NCBI RefSeq assembly: GCF_001027925.1
Contig: NZ_LECT01000016.1
Location: 248,001-312,000, forward strand
Origin: Rhodopirellula islandica
Lineage (GTDB): Bacteria > Planctomycetota > Planctomycetia > Pirellulales > Pirellulaceae
Length of the DNA: 64,000 nucleotides
Reading direction: 5' to 3'
Shown: piece by piece, positions 19,441 to 28,520 of the stretch
Position numbering within the stretch: the stretch's first letter is position 1
Layout: every line of letters begins with the position of its first letter
Notes under the pieces: generated by a model
What the model saw: only the letters and a program-made list of their open reading frames with translations
What the model was told of the DNA's origin: nothing
Database searches by the model: none
Program-made: the position numbers and the translations under genes

Positions 19441-21635
19441 CAGAAATACCCTCCCCATTGGACTTGGCACCAATGCACCACGTCTTGGACCAAGAACCAT
19501 CCCACCGGCGTGCGTCCGCAATGCAGCGTCACCCGGGCGGGCATTTCAGCGAGCGGCTGATCACCGAGTGTCGGTGATTGTTCCAGCCCCAATCGCATCA
19601 CGACCGAGGGCGTTCCATCCGTCGGATCGGGCACGATCGGGCCAAACCGTTGGGCGGTCGCGGCAAGATTCATTTGACTGGACCAGGCCGTCCCCACTTC
19701 GGCGGTCAGCTGCTCCGATTGCCACGCGTTGTCGACGGTTTGCAGCCGAGTTTGAGGAATCCGAGCGTCGACGACCCACGGGGTGTCTTCGGCGATCACG
19801 TTCAAGACCGGATCGCCGCGGCGGAGGGGGCGATTGGCCAAACGTTCTTGAAGTCGCCAGGCGTCCACGCGTCCGTTGCGGAGAGCTCGGAGGACCAACC
19901 GTTCTTTTGATTCCTGAATGATTTCGAGCTGTCGTTCGACCGACGCGATTTCTTCTTCCACTTCTCGTCCGTCATGGACCGAGTCCGGACGAGAATGAAC
20001 GGATGGACGCGACATCAGCGTCTGGTTGACTTGTTCCTGTTGCCGCATCAACACGGCTTGGCGACCCAGCAGACTGGTTTCCTGTTCTTGCAGGTCGGTG
20101 GACGTGAGTGTCGCCAACAAGTCCCCTCGCTGAACCCGTTGCCCGTGATCGACATGCAGTGTTTCCACCACTGCATCGCTGGCGGCGTGATAGGAGTCGA
20201 GTTCAACAGGCCGGATGACTCCCGTGACGGGCACCAAACTGGGCATCGGCAGGCAAACCAAGATGGCGATCGCAAGCGTTGCTGCCATCCAAGTCGCGGA
20301 TTTGCGAAGTCGAGAATGCACCGCTCGCGTGCGTCGTGAAGTGGAACTCGGTTCGGACGCCGGGGCTGAGCCAAGGGAGCTGACCGCGTCCGGTTCCACG
20401 AACAATTTCGAAAACCATCGGCCACCGGGAAGCGATTCGATGCGACGGGCGGCGGTCCAGGCCGAGGCTCCACCGACGAGCAACCGATTCAGCGTGCCCC
20501 AGTAAATGTCTTCCGACAAATGTTCCGCTTCGTCCGACGTGAATCCCACGATCCGCCACTGCGAATCGGGGTGCGCGGCAACGACCCAAGAGGGTTCCTG
20601 GGATGATTGAATGGAGCTCGTGGTTTGGTCTTGGTTGAACGGAGTTGCGGAGGAAGCGTCTTCGTTGGGATTGCTTTCGTTCGATTTCGCTTGGCAACTG
20701 CCAAACCAAATTCCGTGTTGAGGTTGAAGGTCGATCGCCGTCGCGGCGCGGATTGCTTTGGCGGCGCCGCTGTGTTGATCGATGCGATGGACGTGACTGA
20801 CCGCAACGATTCGTGGTTGAGACGAGTCGACTCGGCACAGGGCCACGCGTGGCAAACGCAACAACTCTGCTGCTGCATCCACCCAGGCGGCTTGGATCAT
20901 TCCGGTCGACGTCATCCGGTGCAGACGTTCCACGACGCCATCGACCCGGTCGGTTGCATCAAGCAATTGGCTGAGTGTTTTCAGACGCAACACGCGTAGA
21001 AACTCGCCCGCGAGATCCGACATTTGGGCCAGAAACCGAAGGCTGCCGCGTTGACTGGCAGCGGTCCCACCTTCATCCAAAAAGACCTGGATCAATCCTT
21101 CGGGCAACGCCGAGGAAGGGTCGATCCGAATCGGCACGATTGCCGTGGGATAGGGCAGCGGATTGGCTGGCACATCGATTTGGTCCGCACCTGGCGTGGG
21201 GGGAACGACGACCGGAGCCCCTTCCGTTGCGACTTCCGCAAGCAAACACTGGTGAACTTGTTCGGCCTCATCCACCAGGGCAAGGTCGGTCACCCGCCCG
21301 AGACGATGTTCGGCAACGTAGTTCGTTTCATTGGAGTCCCCTGAACTGGGACGCGTCCAAATCACAACGCCATGACCCGCCATCGCTCGCAAAACGCGAT
21401 CGGCGAGAAACCGAAGGTAGTCCGCCCTTTTTCGCGGTTGATGCGTCGCCGCAGCGACCTCGCGAACGATCTGAGTGATCTCTTGCCGGGCTTGGTCCAC
21501 CAACTGATGAGACGAAGGCACACCGGGGGCGGCGTAGGTCGATCCGCGCGCAGACGCTGAACTCCTCGACGAATCAGATGAAGCCGACCCGCTGGGTGCA
21601 AAGACAAACGGCTCGCTGGACGCGGTCGACGTCAT
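19440..21635 (-). CDS. GAF-like domain protein fused to a HlyD-type membrane fusion segment
   Basis: The 731-residue protein has a Ser-rich N-terminus and a cytoplasmic region of about 420 residues. Segments such as LRFLADRVLRAMAGHGVVIW and PYPTAIVPIRID look like GAF-type sensor folds. One membrane helix follows (ATLAIAILVCLPMP), then a HlyD-like periplasmic part with lipoyl-type halves (VVETLHVDHGQRVQRGDLLA) and a coiled coil (VEEEIASVERQLEIIQESKE). The GAF call is by pattern only. The gene leads a tightly overlapping trio with HlyD and M50/HlyD genes. It could couple an intracellular signal to export. The ATG at 21635 is preferred to a TTG one codon upstream. Confidence 0.7.
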   Translation of the reverse strand: MTSTASSEPFVFAPSGSASSDSSRSSASARGSTYAAPGVPSSHQLVDQARQEITQIVREVAAATHQPRKRADYLRFLADRVLRAMAGHGVVIWTRPSSGDSNETNYVAEHRLGRVTDLALVDEAEQVHQCLLAEVATEGAPVVVPPTPGADQIDVPANPLPYPTAIVPIRIDPSSALPEGLIQVFLDEGGTAASQRGSLRFLAQMSDLAGEFLRVLRLKTLSQLLDATDRVDGVVERLHRMTSTGMIQAAWVDAAAELLRLPRVALCRVDSSQPRIVAVSHVHRIDQHSGAAKAIRAATAIDLQPQHGIWFGSCQAKSNESNPNEDASSATPFNQDQTTSSIQSSQEPSWVVAAHPDSQWRIVGFTSDEAEHLSEDIYWGTLNRLLVGGASAWTAARRIESLPGGRWFSKLFVEPDAVSSLGSAPASEPSSTSRRTRAVHSRLRKSATWMAATLAIAILVCLPMPSLVPVTGVIRPVELDSYHAASDAVVETLHVDHGQRVQRGDLLATLTSTDLQEQETSLLGRQAVLMRQQEQVNQTLMSRPSVHSRPDSVHDGREVEEEIASVERQLEIIQESKERLVLRALRNGRVDAWRLQERLANRPLRRGDPVLNVIAEDTPWVVDARIPQTRLQTVDNAWQSEQLTAEVGTAWSSQMNLAATAQRFGPIVPDPTDGTPSVVMRLGLEQSPTLGDQPLAEMPARVTLHCGRTPVGWFLVQDVVHWCQVQWGGYF

Positions 21636-21671
21636 CAATTTTCCAAGAGAACGATGTTTTCAACCGGCAGA

Positions 21672-22919
21672 TCAACGCCAGCGGTTGCCGCCAAAGGAAC
21701 CACTGCTTTCGCCTTGCGGCGTCGAAACCGAATAGCGACCACTGGATTTGACCGAGGGTGGCATCCAACGTGACTTGGACGCATCCTCACTCAAGTTGTT
21801 CGGGCTTGCTTGTGCGATCGGTGCACTCGCTCCGGCTGGAATGGACTCCACTGGCGAACGATCTTCGTCGCGATTGAGTTGACGGACATACCAGGACGAG
21901 GAACCATTCGAGGCTGCCGGTCGGTTGCCTGCGGATGCCATTGAATTCGTGCTTTTCCAACCAGAATCCGAACGCCCTTGGTCACGTGGCATCGAATCCG
22001 CTGCTGCCAGTGCGGTGGCGGGTGCGACTTGCGAGCGGGCCGCTGAGTTGGCGGGGCCAGTCGCACTGACCAAAGCGATGTCGCCGGTCGAACCAGGCTG
22101 ACTGCCTCGAGGAGTGAGTTTGGCGAATTGAGCCACGGGGCCGCTGCCGGATTCCACCCAGCCCAACCAGTATTCCTGCAGTTCGGCCAACGAATCGTAG
22201 CCGTAGTGTTTTTGCACGTTGTTGGTCCACGACCCACGTTGCATGTACTCGCCCAAGAAATCAATGAATGTCTCAGGACCCTGTTGCTCGATCAGAAATC
22301 GGCACACCGAGTAACCTTGGGCGTACATCGGCAACACATCGGAGGGATACTCGGTCAGCAAGAACAACTGGTTCATCGCGATGCCGCGACGCGTCGACAG
22401 GAACTCTCGCAACTTGGCTTCGTGCTTGGCCTTTTCTGAATCGTGCTCGACGGTGGTGCAAATGCCTTCGTCAGCCCAACGTGGCAAAGGTCGACCAAAG
22501 TGAGTCGCCAAAACCGTGTGGGTGACTTCGTGCGGCAACACGCTGTCGAGGATTCGCTCGGGGGTTCCAACGACTTCCATTTGAAAGTCGCGAACAGGAG
22601 CGGGGTTGTACGTGGTCACGCCTTGGGCGGGCAGGTTGCCTGCGACAACTCGAACCGGGCAGGGAGTGGGCCAGGGTGGCAAGGGCTGGCCGGTCCAGTA
22701 GCTCGCCAGATCATGGCGATACTTCTCGGCGGCGTCCCCGACGGCTTTGGCCAACTGGGAGTTGGGAGCTTCGACGATGAAATTGCGGGTTCGATAGTTG
22801 GCCGCGTCGGCCGGTGCTGCCAAGCACGCCAACACAGCAAAACAGGCCCACACGGTTCCCAATCGCTTCTGGAAATCGAGACGTGCAGAGACGAACTGGC
22901 GGATGGTTTTGGCTTCCAT
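21672..22919 (-). CDS. Exported HEXXH metallopeptidase-like (MA clan) protein
   Basis: The ATG at 22919 has GGAG upstream and starts a signal region (LGTVWACFAVLACLAAPADA). The 415-residue protein contains HEVTH at residues 130-134 and a downstream ADEG glutamate at 149-152, the gluzincin pattern of zinc-binding peptidases. A helical domain follows (QGYSVCRFLIEQQGPETFID), then a Ser/Pro-rich low-complexity tail from about residue 280 to the end. Proteolytic activity is likely but the substrate is unknown. It lies 36 bases upstream of the GAF-like/HlyD gene, and so is probably the first gene of that run. Confidence 0.78.
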   Translation of the reverse strand: MEAKTIRQFVSARLDFQKRLGTVWACFAVLACLAAPADAANYRTRNFIVEAPNSQLAKAVGDAAEKYRHDLASYWTGQPLPPWPTPCPVRVVAGNLPAQGVTTYNPAPVRDFQMEVVGTPERILDSVLPHEVTHTVLATHFGRPLPRWADEGICTTVEHDSEKAKHEAKLREFLSTRRGIAMNQLFLLTEYPSDVLPMYAQGYSVCRFLIEQQGPETFIDFLGEYMQRGSWTNNVQKHYGYDSLAELQEYWLGWVESGSGPVAQFAKLTPRGSQPGSTGDIALVSATGPANSAARSQVAPATALAAADSMPRDQGRSDSGWKSTNSMASAGNRPAASNGSSSWYVRQLNRDEDRSPVESIPAGASAPIAQASPNNLSEDASKSRWMPPSVKSSGRYSVSTPQGESSGSFGGNRWR

Positions 22920-23209
22920 GCCGAAGGACTCCGTTCCGGTGGCTGAGCGTCGAAGGGGCGGACCTCGAATCATTCTTGGTCGCGTTCGGGCGAGTTTAGG
23001 GGAAGCCGTCCGTTCGCCGATAGGTAGAAATGGGCGGGCTGCTGAGACGTCAAATCGCTCACAATCCCGGGCCCAAGGCGTGCAAACCGCGAAGAAAATC
23101 CAGCCCGCAAAGAACTGGACTCGCGTCAGAATCCCCTAAATTGCTATGCAAACGCTCTCCGTCGCGCTGATTTCGCGTGAGCGGATCTTCCCATCTTGGA
23201 AACGCGAAT
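22920..23209. other. Divergent gap between peptidase and flgD genes
   Basis: These 290 bases separate divergent transcription units and should contain promoters for the peptidase/HlyD run and for the flagellar flgD-flgE block. No sigma-28 or sigma-54 promoter was recognised with confidence. Confidence 0.4.
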
Positions 23210-23671
23210 ATGTCTGCTGCTAGTCAAGTCACCAGCACCTCCGCCGCCGCGAGCTTTTCGTCCAGCGAACAGGCTTCCCAAATCAGCGACAGTGCCAACG
23301 AAGGGTACAACTCGTTGGATGTGGACAGTTTTCTGCAATTGCTGATCAATGAACTGCAGAACCAGGACCCTCTGGACCCGGTCGACAACGCCCAAATGGT
23401 CCAGCAGATCGCACAAATTCGTGAAATCGGGGCCACCGACGAACTGACCAACACACTCAGCGATCTGTCCAACAGCCAACAACTGGTCACCGCCAGCGGA
23501 TTGATTGGACGCACCGTGACGGGGTTGGCTGATGACCAAACCAACACAACGGGGGTGGTCGACAAGATCACGGTCGAAACGAATGACGACAGCCAAGCCC
23601 GTTCGGTCAAAGTTCACGTGGGTCAGAAGACGATGCAGATAGAGAATATCCGAGAAATTCAAACTGAGTAA
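23210..23671 (+). CDS. flgD: Flagellar hook-capping protein FlgD
   Basis: FlgD caps the growing flagellar hook and guides FlgE assembly. The 153-residue protein carries the family core LDVDSFLQLLINELQNQDPL, followed by DPVDNAQMVQQIAQI. It continues with a helical segment (TNTLSDLSNSQQLVTASGLIG) and a short C-terminal beta region with VKVHVGQKTMQIENIREI. It is shorter than enterobacterial FlgD because the variable tail domain is reduced. The ATG at 23210 is preferred to a GTG at 23177. flgE follows 80 bases later. Confidence 0.93.
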   Translation: MSAASQVTSTSAAASFSSSEQASQISDSANEGYNSLDVDSFLQLLINELQNQDPLDPVDNAQMVQQIAQIREIGATDELTNTLSDLSNSQQLVTASGLIGRTVTGLADDQTNTTGVVDKITVETNDDSQARSVKVHVGQKTMQIENIREIQTE

Positions 23672-23751
23672 AGTTTGCCGATTAGTTTGGCCGATCTACA
23701 GGTTTGAGTTTGCGTTGTAAGACCTACTGAAAACTGTGGAGACGTTCGCCG

Positions 23752-26187
23752 ATGGGACTTCAATCAGCCCTGACGACTGCCCTGACCGGACTGAGTGCTG
23801 CCGAAACACAGATCGATGTGATCGGTAACAACCTGGCCAACTCGCAGACGGTCGGTTTCAAATCGTCCGATGCGGTCTTTGCGACGCAGTTCTTGCAAAC
23901 GTTGTCGCTAGGGGCAGGTCCCTCCAGCAACAACGGTGGTACCAACCCCCGACAAATCGGTTTGGGTGTCCAGGTCGCGGAAATCGCGGCCAACCACAAC
24001 CAGGGCACCATCGAGATCAGCAGCAGCAGCAGCGACCTCGCGATCCAGGGCGACGGGTTCTTCCAAGTCGAAGCGGCGGACGGCGAAAAGCTGTACACGC
24101 GGAATGGTATTTTTAAACTCAACAGCGATGCAGAACTCGTCAATGCAACCGGCCAGCGATTGCTTGGTTACGGCATCGACGAACAGTTCCGTTTGCAGAC
24201 GAGTTCGTTGGTTCCGCTGTCGATTCCCTTGGGAACCAAGACCGTTGCCAAAGCGACCGAGAACGTCTCATTTGAAGGCACGTTGACCCCTGAAGGCGAT
24301 GTTGCCACCGCGGGACAAGTGATCGAGAGTCTTCACCTGGGCGACAGCCAAGTCCCACGTCCCGACGCCAGCGGTGTGTCGGTCGAAACATCACCGATTG
24401 CGGATCACGCTGCCGTCACCGGCACCGTGGGGGCCGGTTCGCTGACCGGGGGAACTTACCAGTACAAATTTGCCTTGGTCGATGCCAGCGGCAATGAATC
24501 GGCGCCCAGCGCTGCACGTTCCTTCACGGTGGGAACCAACGGCAATGTCGACCTGAGTAACTTGCCTCAGGACCCTTTGGGCGGCGACTTCCCAACGGTC
24601 AACATCTATCGCACCGGCCCCAATGGAACCGAATTCGAGTACCTCGCGTCGGCAGCCGCAGGTGGGACGTACAACGACGATGGTTCGACCGCCCTGTCCG
24701 GAACGGCGATCAACGAAGACACGCTGACGGGCAACTACACCTACATGGTGACTTACTACAGCTCCGGCGACCCAGAAAGTCGCCCGAGTTCGTATTTGGG
24801 GCCCAAGAGCGTTGTCGATGGCCGGATCACGTTGAGCGATTTCCCAACGCCTCCAACGCCTCCGGCTGGCGGCGGTTTCCCCGCCTACGATTCGGTGCGG
24901 ATCTATCGCAACCTTGCCGGTGACCAAAACAACTTCTACTTGGTGGGGGAGGTCGCCCCCGGTGAAACCTTCACCGACTCCGCGACGGATGCACAAATAT
25001 CGGACCTGACCGAACCCGGCAACCAGTTGTTGGACATGGATGGCCCGGCGGTCAACTCCAACACCTTGCTGACCGATGTCCTTCGCCGAGATGGATTGAC
25101 CTACGAACAGGTCTTCAGCGAAGGCACGCTGAGCTACACCGGTCGCAAAGGTGGTTCGAACCTGGGAACGAAGGAACTAGAGATCACTTCAACCAGCACC
25201 ATGCAGGACCTGCTGGACTTCATCTCCGATGCTTCGGGGATCCAGACGTTGCAGATTGACTCAGCCAATCCGATCCCTCGATCGGAAAACAACATTGAAG
25301 GTGAATCCGGCGACCTGGTCGCGGGAGCCTACATCCAAGACGGAAAGATTCGACTGGTTTCGAACAATGGTGAAGCCAACGCGATCGACATTGAATTGTC
25401 TGCGTTTCGATTGACGGACGAACTGGGCCAAATCACCACGCCGAACTTGGCCTTTGGAGTTCAGCAAGAAGCGATCGGACAAAGTGCCTCCAGTGACTTT
25501 GTGGTCTATGACTCACTCGGTGTGCCAATCAACGTCCGAGTTTCCGCGACACTGGAAAGCCGCACCGACCAAGCCACCATCTATCGCTGGTACGCCGACA
25601 GTCCCGACAACTCGGTGACCGGCAACACCGACATCACGGTCGGAACAGGTCTGATTCAGTTCGACGGGAACGGCAACTTCGTGACCGCGACCGAAGAAAC
25701 CATTTCGATCAACCGCCAAGGCATCCCCAGCGTTTCGCCTTTGCAATTTGAAATGGACTTCTCACTTGTCTCGGGACTGGCTACCGACGAAGCCTCGCTG
25801 GCAGCCACCCAGCAGGACGGGAGTGAACCCGGTGTTCTGAACAGCTTCGTCGTTGGCGAAGACGGCACCATTCGCGGCGTGTTCAGCAACGGTATTTCGA
25901 GAGACTTGGGGCAGTTGCAATTGGCTCGTTTTGCCAACCCCGCCGGTTTGGAAGCGCGGGGTCTGAACATGTACGCCGAGGGCGTCAACACCGGCTTGCC
26001 CGTCACCGGTCAGCCCGGCGAAAACGGCATCGGATCGGTCATCGGTGGTGCGTTGGAATTGTCCAACACGGACATCGGCAAGGACTTGGTCGAACTTGTT
26101 CTGGCCAGCACCCAGTACCGGGGAAACAGCCGAGTGATCACGACCACCCAGCAGCTCATCGACGAACTGCTCAACCTGCGACGATAG
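23752..26187 (+). CDS. flgE: Flagellar hook protein FlgE with two extra tandem domains
   Basis: The 811-residue protein has the conserved hook N-terminus (LSAAETQIDVIGNNLANSQT, then VGFKSSD) and C-terminus (IGKDLVELVLASTQYRGNSR). These terminal helices pack in the hook core. GYGIDEQFRLQ and LAIQGDGFFQV are also typical. It is about twice the length of enterobacterial FlgE. The extra sequence includes two similar blocks at about 228-318 and 325-415, each with a GxYxYxxxxxxxxGxESxPS-like opening, a LSxxP segment and an xVxIYRxxxG segment. They look like duplicated beta-sandwich domains exposed on the hook surface. Confidence 0.95.
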   Translation: MGLQSALTTALTGLSAAETQIDVIGNNLANSQTVGFKSSDAVFATQFLQTLSLGAGPSSNNGGTNPRQIGLGVQVAEIAANHNQGTIEISSSSSDLAIQGDGFFQVEAADGEKLYTRNGIFKLNSDAELVNATGQRLLGYGIDEQFRLQTSSLVPLSIPLGTKTVAKATENVSFEGTLTPEGDVATAGQVIESLHLGDSQVPRPDASGVSVETSPIADHAAVTGTVGAGSLTGGTYQYKFALVDASGNESAPSAARSFTVGTNGNVDLSNLPQDPLGGDFPTVNIYRTGPNGTEFEYLASAAAGGTYNDDGSTALSGTAINEDTLTGNYTYMVTYYSSGDPESRPSSYLGPKSVVDGRITLSDFPTPPTPPAGGGFPAYDSVRIYRNLAGDQNNFYLVGEVAPGETFTDSATDAQISDLTEPGNQLLDMDGPAVNSNTLLTDVLRRDGLTYEQVFSEGTLSYTGRKGGSNLGTKELEITSTSTMQDLLDFISDASGIQTLQIDSANPIPRSENNIEGESGDLVAGAYIQDGKIRLVSNNGEANAIDIELSAFRLTDELGQITTPNLAFGVQQEAIGQSASSDFVVYDSLGVPINVRVSATLESRTDQATIYRWYADSPDNSVTGNTDITVGTGLIQFDGNGNFVTATEETISINRQGIPSVSPLQFEMDFSLVSGLATDEASLAATQQDGSEPGVLNSFVVGEDGTIRGVFSNGISRDLGQLQLARFANPAGLEARGLNMYAEGVNTGLPVTGQPGENGIGSVIGGALELSNTDIGKDLVELVLASTQYRGNSRVITTTQQLIDELLNLRR

Positions 26188-27281
26188 TGATTCAGAGCCA
26201 ATCCTCTCGCTTGATTTGGCTGGCGCTGCCGGGATGCTTCTTGGTCGCGTTGGTTGGATTGTTGGTGCCGCTGCCGATCTCGGGTCGAATGGCTGGGTCG
26301 ATCGGCAACATGGTGCACGCCCCGCTGTTCGCAGGGCTGACGATGTTGACGTTGGTGTTGCTGCAGTCGCTTCGGCCTCAGGTCGTTGGTTCCGCCCCAT
26401 GGGCACGGCGTTTGGTCTTGGTCGCGGCAGCCTTGTTCGTGTCGGGTGTTTTGGTCGAGATGCTGCAAGGCATGATCGGACGATCCGCGACGCTTCACGA
26501 TGCCATTGCCAACGGGCTGGGAATCCTAGCCGCGTCGGTCTGGTTCGTTGCCAGTGGTTTGACTTCGTTGATAGGGCGACGCTCGCTGCAGTTGCTTGGA
26601 ATCATCTTCATCGGGCTGACATGGTGGGGTTCGATCAAGATCATTCGTGATTGCTGGAAGGTTGAATCGGACTTCCCTCGGATCGCGTCGTTCGAAACAC
26701 CGCTTGAGATCACACGGTGGCATTTCGATCGCGGTCGGCGTGGTCGAACCCAGTCCAATGTGACCGACGGCGAATTCGCTCTGCGTTGGAAACCCAAGGA
26801 TGCCCCGCATCCCGCGATGACGTTGTTGGAGGTGAGTTCCGATTGGTCCAACGTGGAAACGTTGGAACTGGACATCGTGCTGAACGCACCAGCGTCTGCC
26901 GGGCTCCCCGAGTCATTGGGGCCGGTGCCGACCGAGCTGGAGCCAACTGGGACTGAGCCAACCGATTCCGAATCATCCGATCCGGAACTCGAGTCGCCTG
27001 TCGTTCGAACGTGGGAAGTGATCCTCAAGGTCATCGACGAAGATCATCAGGATTACCATGAAGATGTCGCGAAACACTTTGTGACACTTCGCGCGGGTGA
27101 ACCTCAACACGTGATTTTCCCTCGTCAATCCATGATCGACGGTCCTCAAGATCGCGAGCTGGATCTGTCACGAATCAAGATGGTCAGTCTGCTCATCTAC
27201 CAGCCCGGCCCTGGGGTCGAGCTCGACGTGGACCACATTCACGCGACTCTGAAACGCCCTGCGGTCCAATCAGAACCATGA
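26187..27281 (+). CDS. VanZ-like membrane protein with C-terminal soluble domain
   Basis: The GTG start at 26187 overlaps the flgE stop as TAGTG, so translation is probably coupled. The 364-residue protein has an N-terminal bundle of four or five membrane helices with NMVHAPLFAGLTMLTLVLLQ and VEMLQGMIGRSATLHDAIAN, matching VanZ-like proteins (the H-A/D-A-I-A-N-x-G signature). A soluble region from about residue 170 contains a Glu/Thr/Ser-rich insert. VanZ-type proteins are linked to envelope and glycopeptide phenotypes, but their molecular role is unclear. The link to the flagellar hook gene is one of position only. Confidence 0.75.
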   Translation: MIQSQSSRLIWLALPGCFLVALVGLLVPLPISGRMAGSIGNMVHAPLFAGLTMLTLVLLQSLRPQVVGSAPWARRLVLVAAALFVSGVLVEMLQGMIGRSATLHDAIANGLGILAASVWFVASGLTSLIGRRSLQLLGIIFIGLTWWGSIKIIRDCWKVESDFPRIASFETPLEITRWHFDRGRRGRTQSNVTDGEFALRWKPKDAPHPAMTLLEVSSDWSNVETLELDIVLNAPASAGLPESLGPVPTELEPTGTEPTDSESSDPELESPVVRTWEVILKVIDEDHQDYHEDVAKHFVTLRAGEPQHVIFPRQSMIDGPQDRELDLSRIKMVSLLIYQPGPGVELDVDHIHATLKRPAVQSEP

Positions 27282-27423
27282 ACCAGTTGCGAAACAGCGA
27301 GACGATTTGTCGGCCTCGTCTTGGTCGCCACCCCGCCGTTGATAGAAGGCTCGTTCCAATCTTTTGGAATTGAACTACGATACGTTTTCCCCCACATTTT
27401 CCTTTTGAACCCACTGCAAGCTC

Positions 27424-28476
27424 ATGATCCGCACCGATGATCTTCGTATCGGCGCCATCAAAAACCTGATGTCACCCAGTGAACTGTTGTCGGAAATCCC
27501 GGCGAGCGACGAAATCTCACAAACCGTTGCTGACGGGCGTGCTGCCATCCAGAACGTGCTTCAAAAGAAGGACGATCGTCTATTGGTCGTCGTGGGACCC
27601 TGCTCGATTCACGACCCAGACTCTGCTCGCCAGTACGCTGAAAAGTTGGCCGTGGAGCAAAAAAGGTACGCCGACGATCTGCTGATCGTGATGCGGGTTT
27701 ACTTCGAAAAACCACGCACCACGGTGGGTTGGAAAGGTCTGATCAACGACCCGAAACTGGACGACAGCTTCGAAATCAACCACGGCCTGCGAACCGCTCG
27801 GCGTCTGCTCAGCGACATCAATGCGATGGGATTGCCGACCGGAACCGAGTTCCTGGATCTGATCAGCCCTCAATACGTGGCCGATCTGGTCGGCTGGGGA
27901 GCCATCGGGGCTCGCACGACCGAAAGTCAGGGGCACCGCGAATTGGCGTCGGGGCTGTCTTGCCCGGTCGGCTTCAAAAACGGAACCAGCGGCAATGTGC
28001 AGATCGCGGTCGACGCAATCTGCTCGGCTCGGCGTCCTCACCACTTTTTGTCAGTCACCAAAGAGGGCACCTCGGCCATCTTCGCCACGACCGGTAACCC
28101 GGACTGCCACATCATTCTGCGTGGTGGAAAGCACACCAATTACGATGCCGCCAGCATCGACATGGCATCGGGCTTGCTCGAAAAAGCCGACCTGCCACCG
28201 CGAATCATGATCGACTGCAGCCACGCCAACAGTCGCAAAATCTTCGCGCGGCAGTCGTACGTTTGTCGCGACATTTGCGCTCAGGTGTCCGAGGGCGACG
28301 ATCGCATCATGGGGGTGATGATCGAGAGCAACCTGCTCGAAGGCAATCAAAAACTCAGTGCGTCCCCGTTGGTTCAAGGGCTCAGCGTCACCGACGCTTG
28401 CATCGGTTGGGACACCACCGAGAAACTGTTTCGCGATCTCGGACAAGCAGTCGCGGCCCGTCGCCAAGTCGGCTGA
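27424..28476 (+). CDS. aroG: 3-deoxy-7-phosphoheptulonate synthase (class I DAHP synthase)
   Basis: DAHP synthase joins phosphoenolpyruvate and erythrose 4-phosphate at the entry to the shikimate pathway. The 350-residue length matches AroF/G/H. Motifs include LVVVGPCSIHDPDSA, EKPRTTVGWKGLINDP, LPTGTEFLD, GARTTESQGHRELASG, GFKNGTSG, HIILRGGKHTNY and MIDCSHANS, which carry substrate- and metal-binding residues. Which of the three feedback types (Tyr, Phe or Trp) it is cannot be assigned. It is on the plus strand, 140 bases after the VanZ-like gene, and converges on the histidine-kinase gene. Confidence 0.97.
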   Translation: MIRTDDLRIGAIKNLMSPSELLSEIPASDEISQTVADGRAAIQNVLQKKDDRLLVVVGPCSIHDPDSARQYAEKLAVEQKRYADDLLIVMRVYFEKPRTTVGWKGLINDPKLDDSFEINHGLRTARRLLSDINAMGLPTGTEFLDLISPQYVADLVGWGAIGARTTESQGHRELASGLSCPVGFKNGTSGNVQIAVDAICSARRPHHFLSVTKEGTSAIFATTGNPDCHIILRGGKHTNYDAASIDMASGLLEKADLPPRIMIDCSHANSRKIFARQSYVCRDICAQVSEGDDRIMGVMIESNLLEGNQKLSASPLVQGLSVTDACIGWDTTEKLFRDLGQAVAARRQVG

Positions 28477-28520
28477 TCGAGCAGCAAACGCGGAGACATC
28501 GCCGTCTCGTGCGAAGCACG

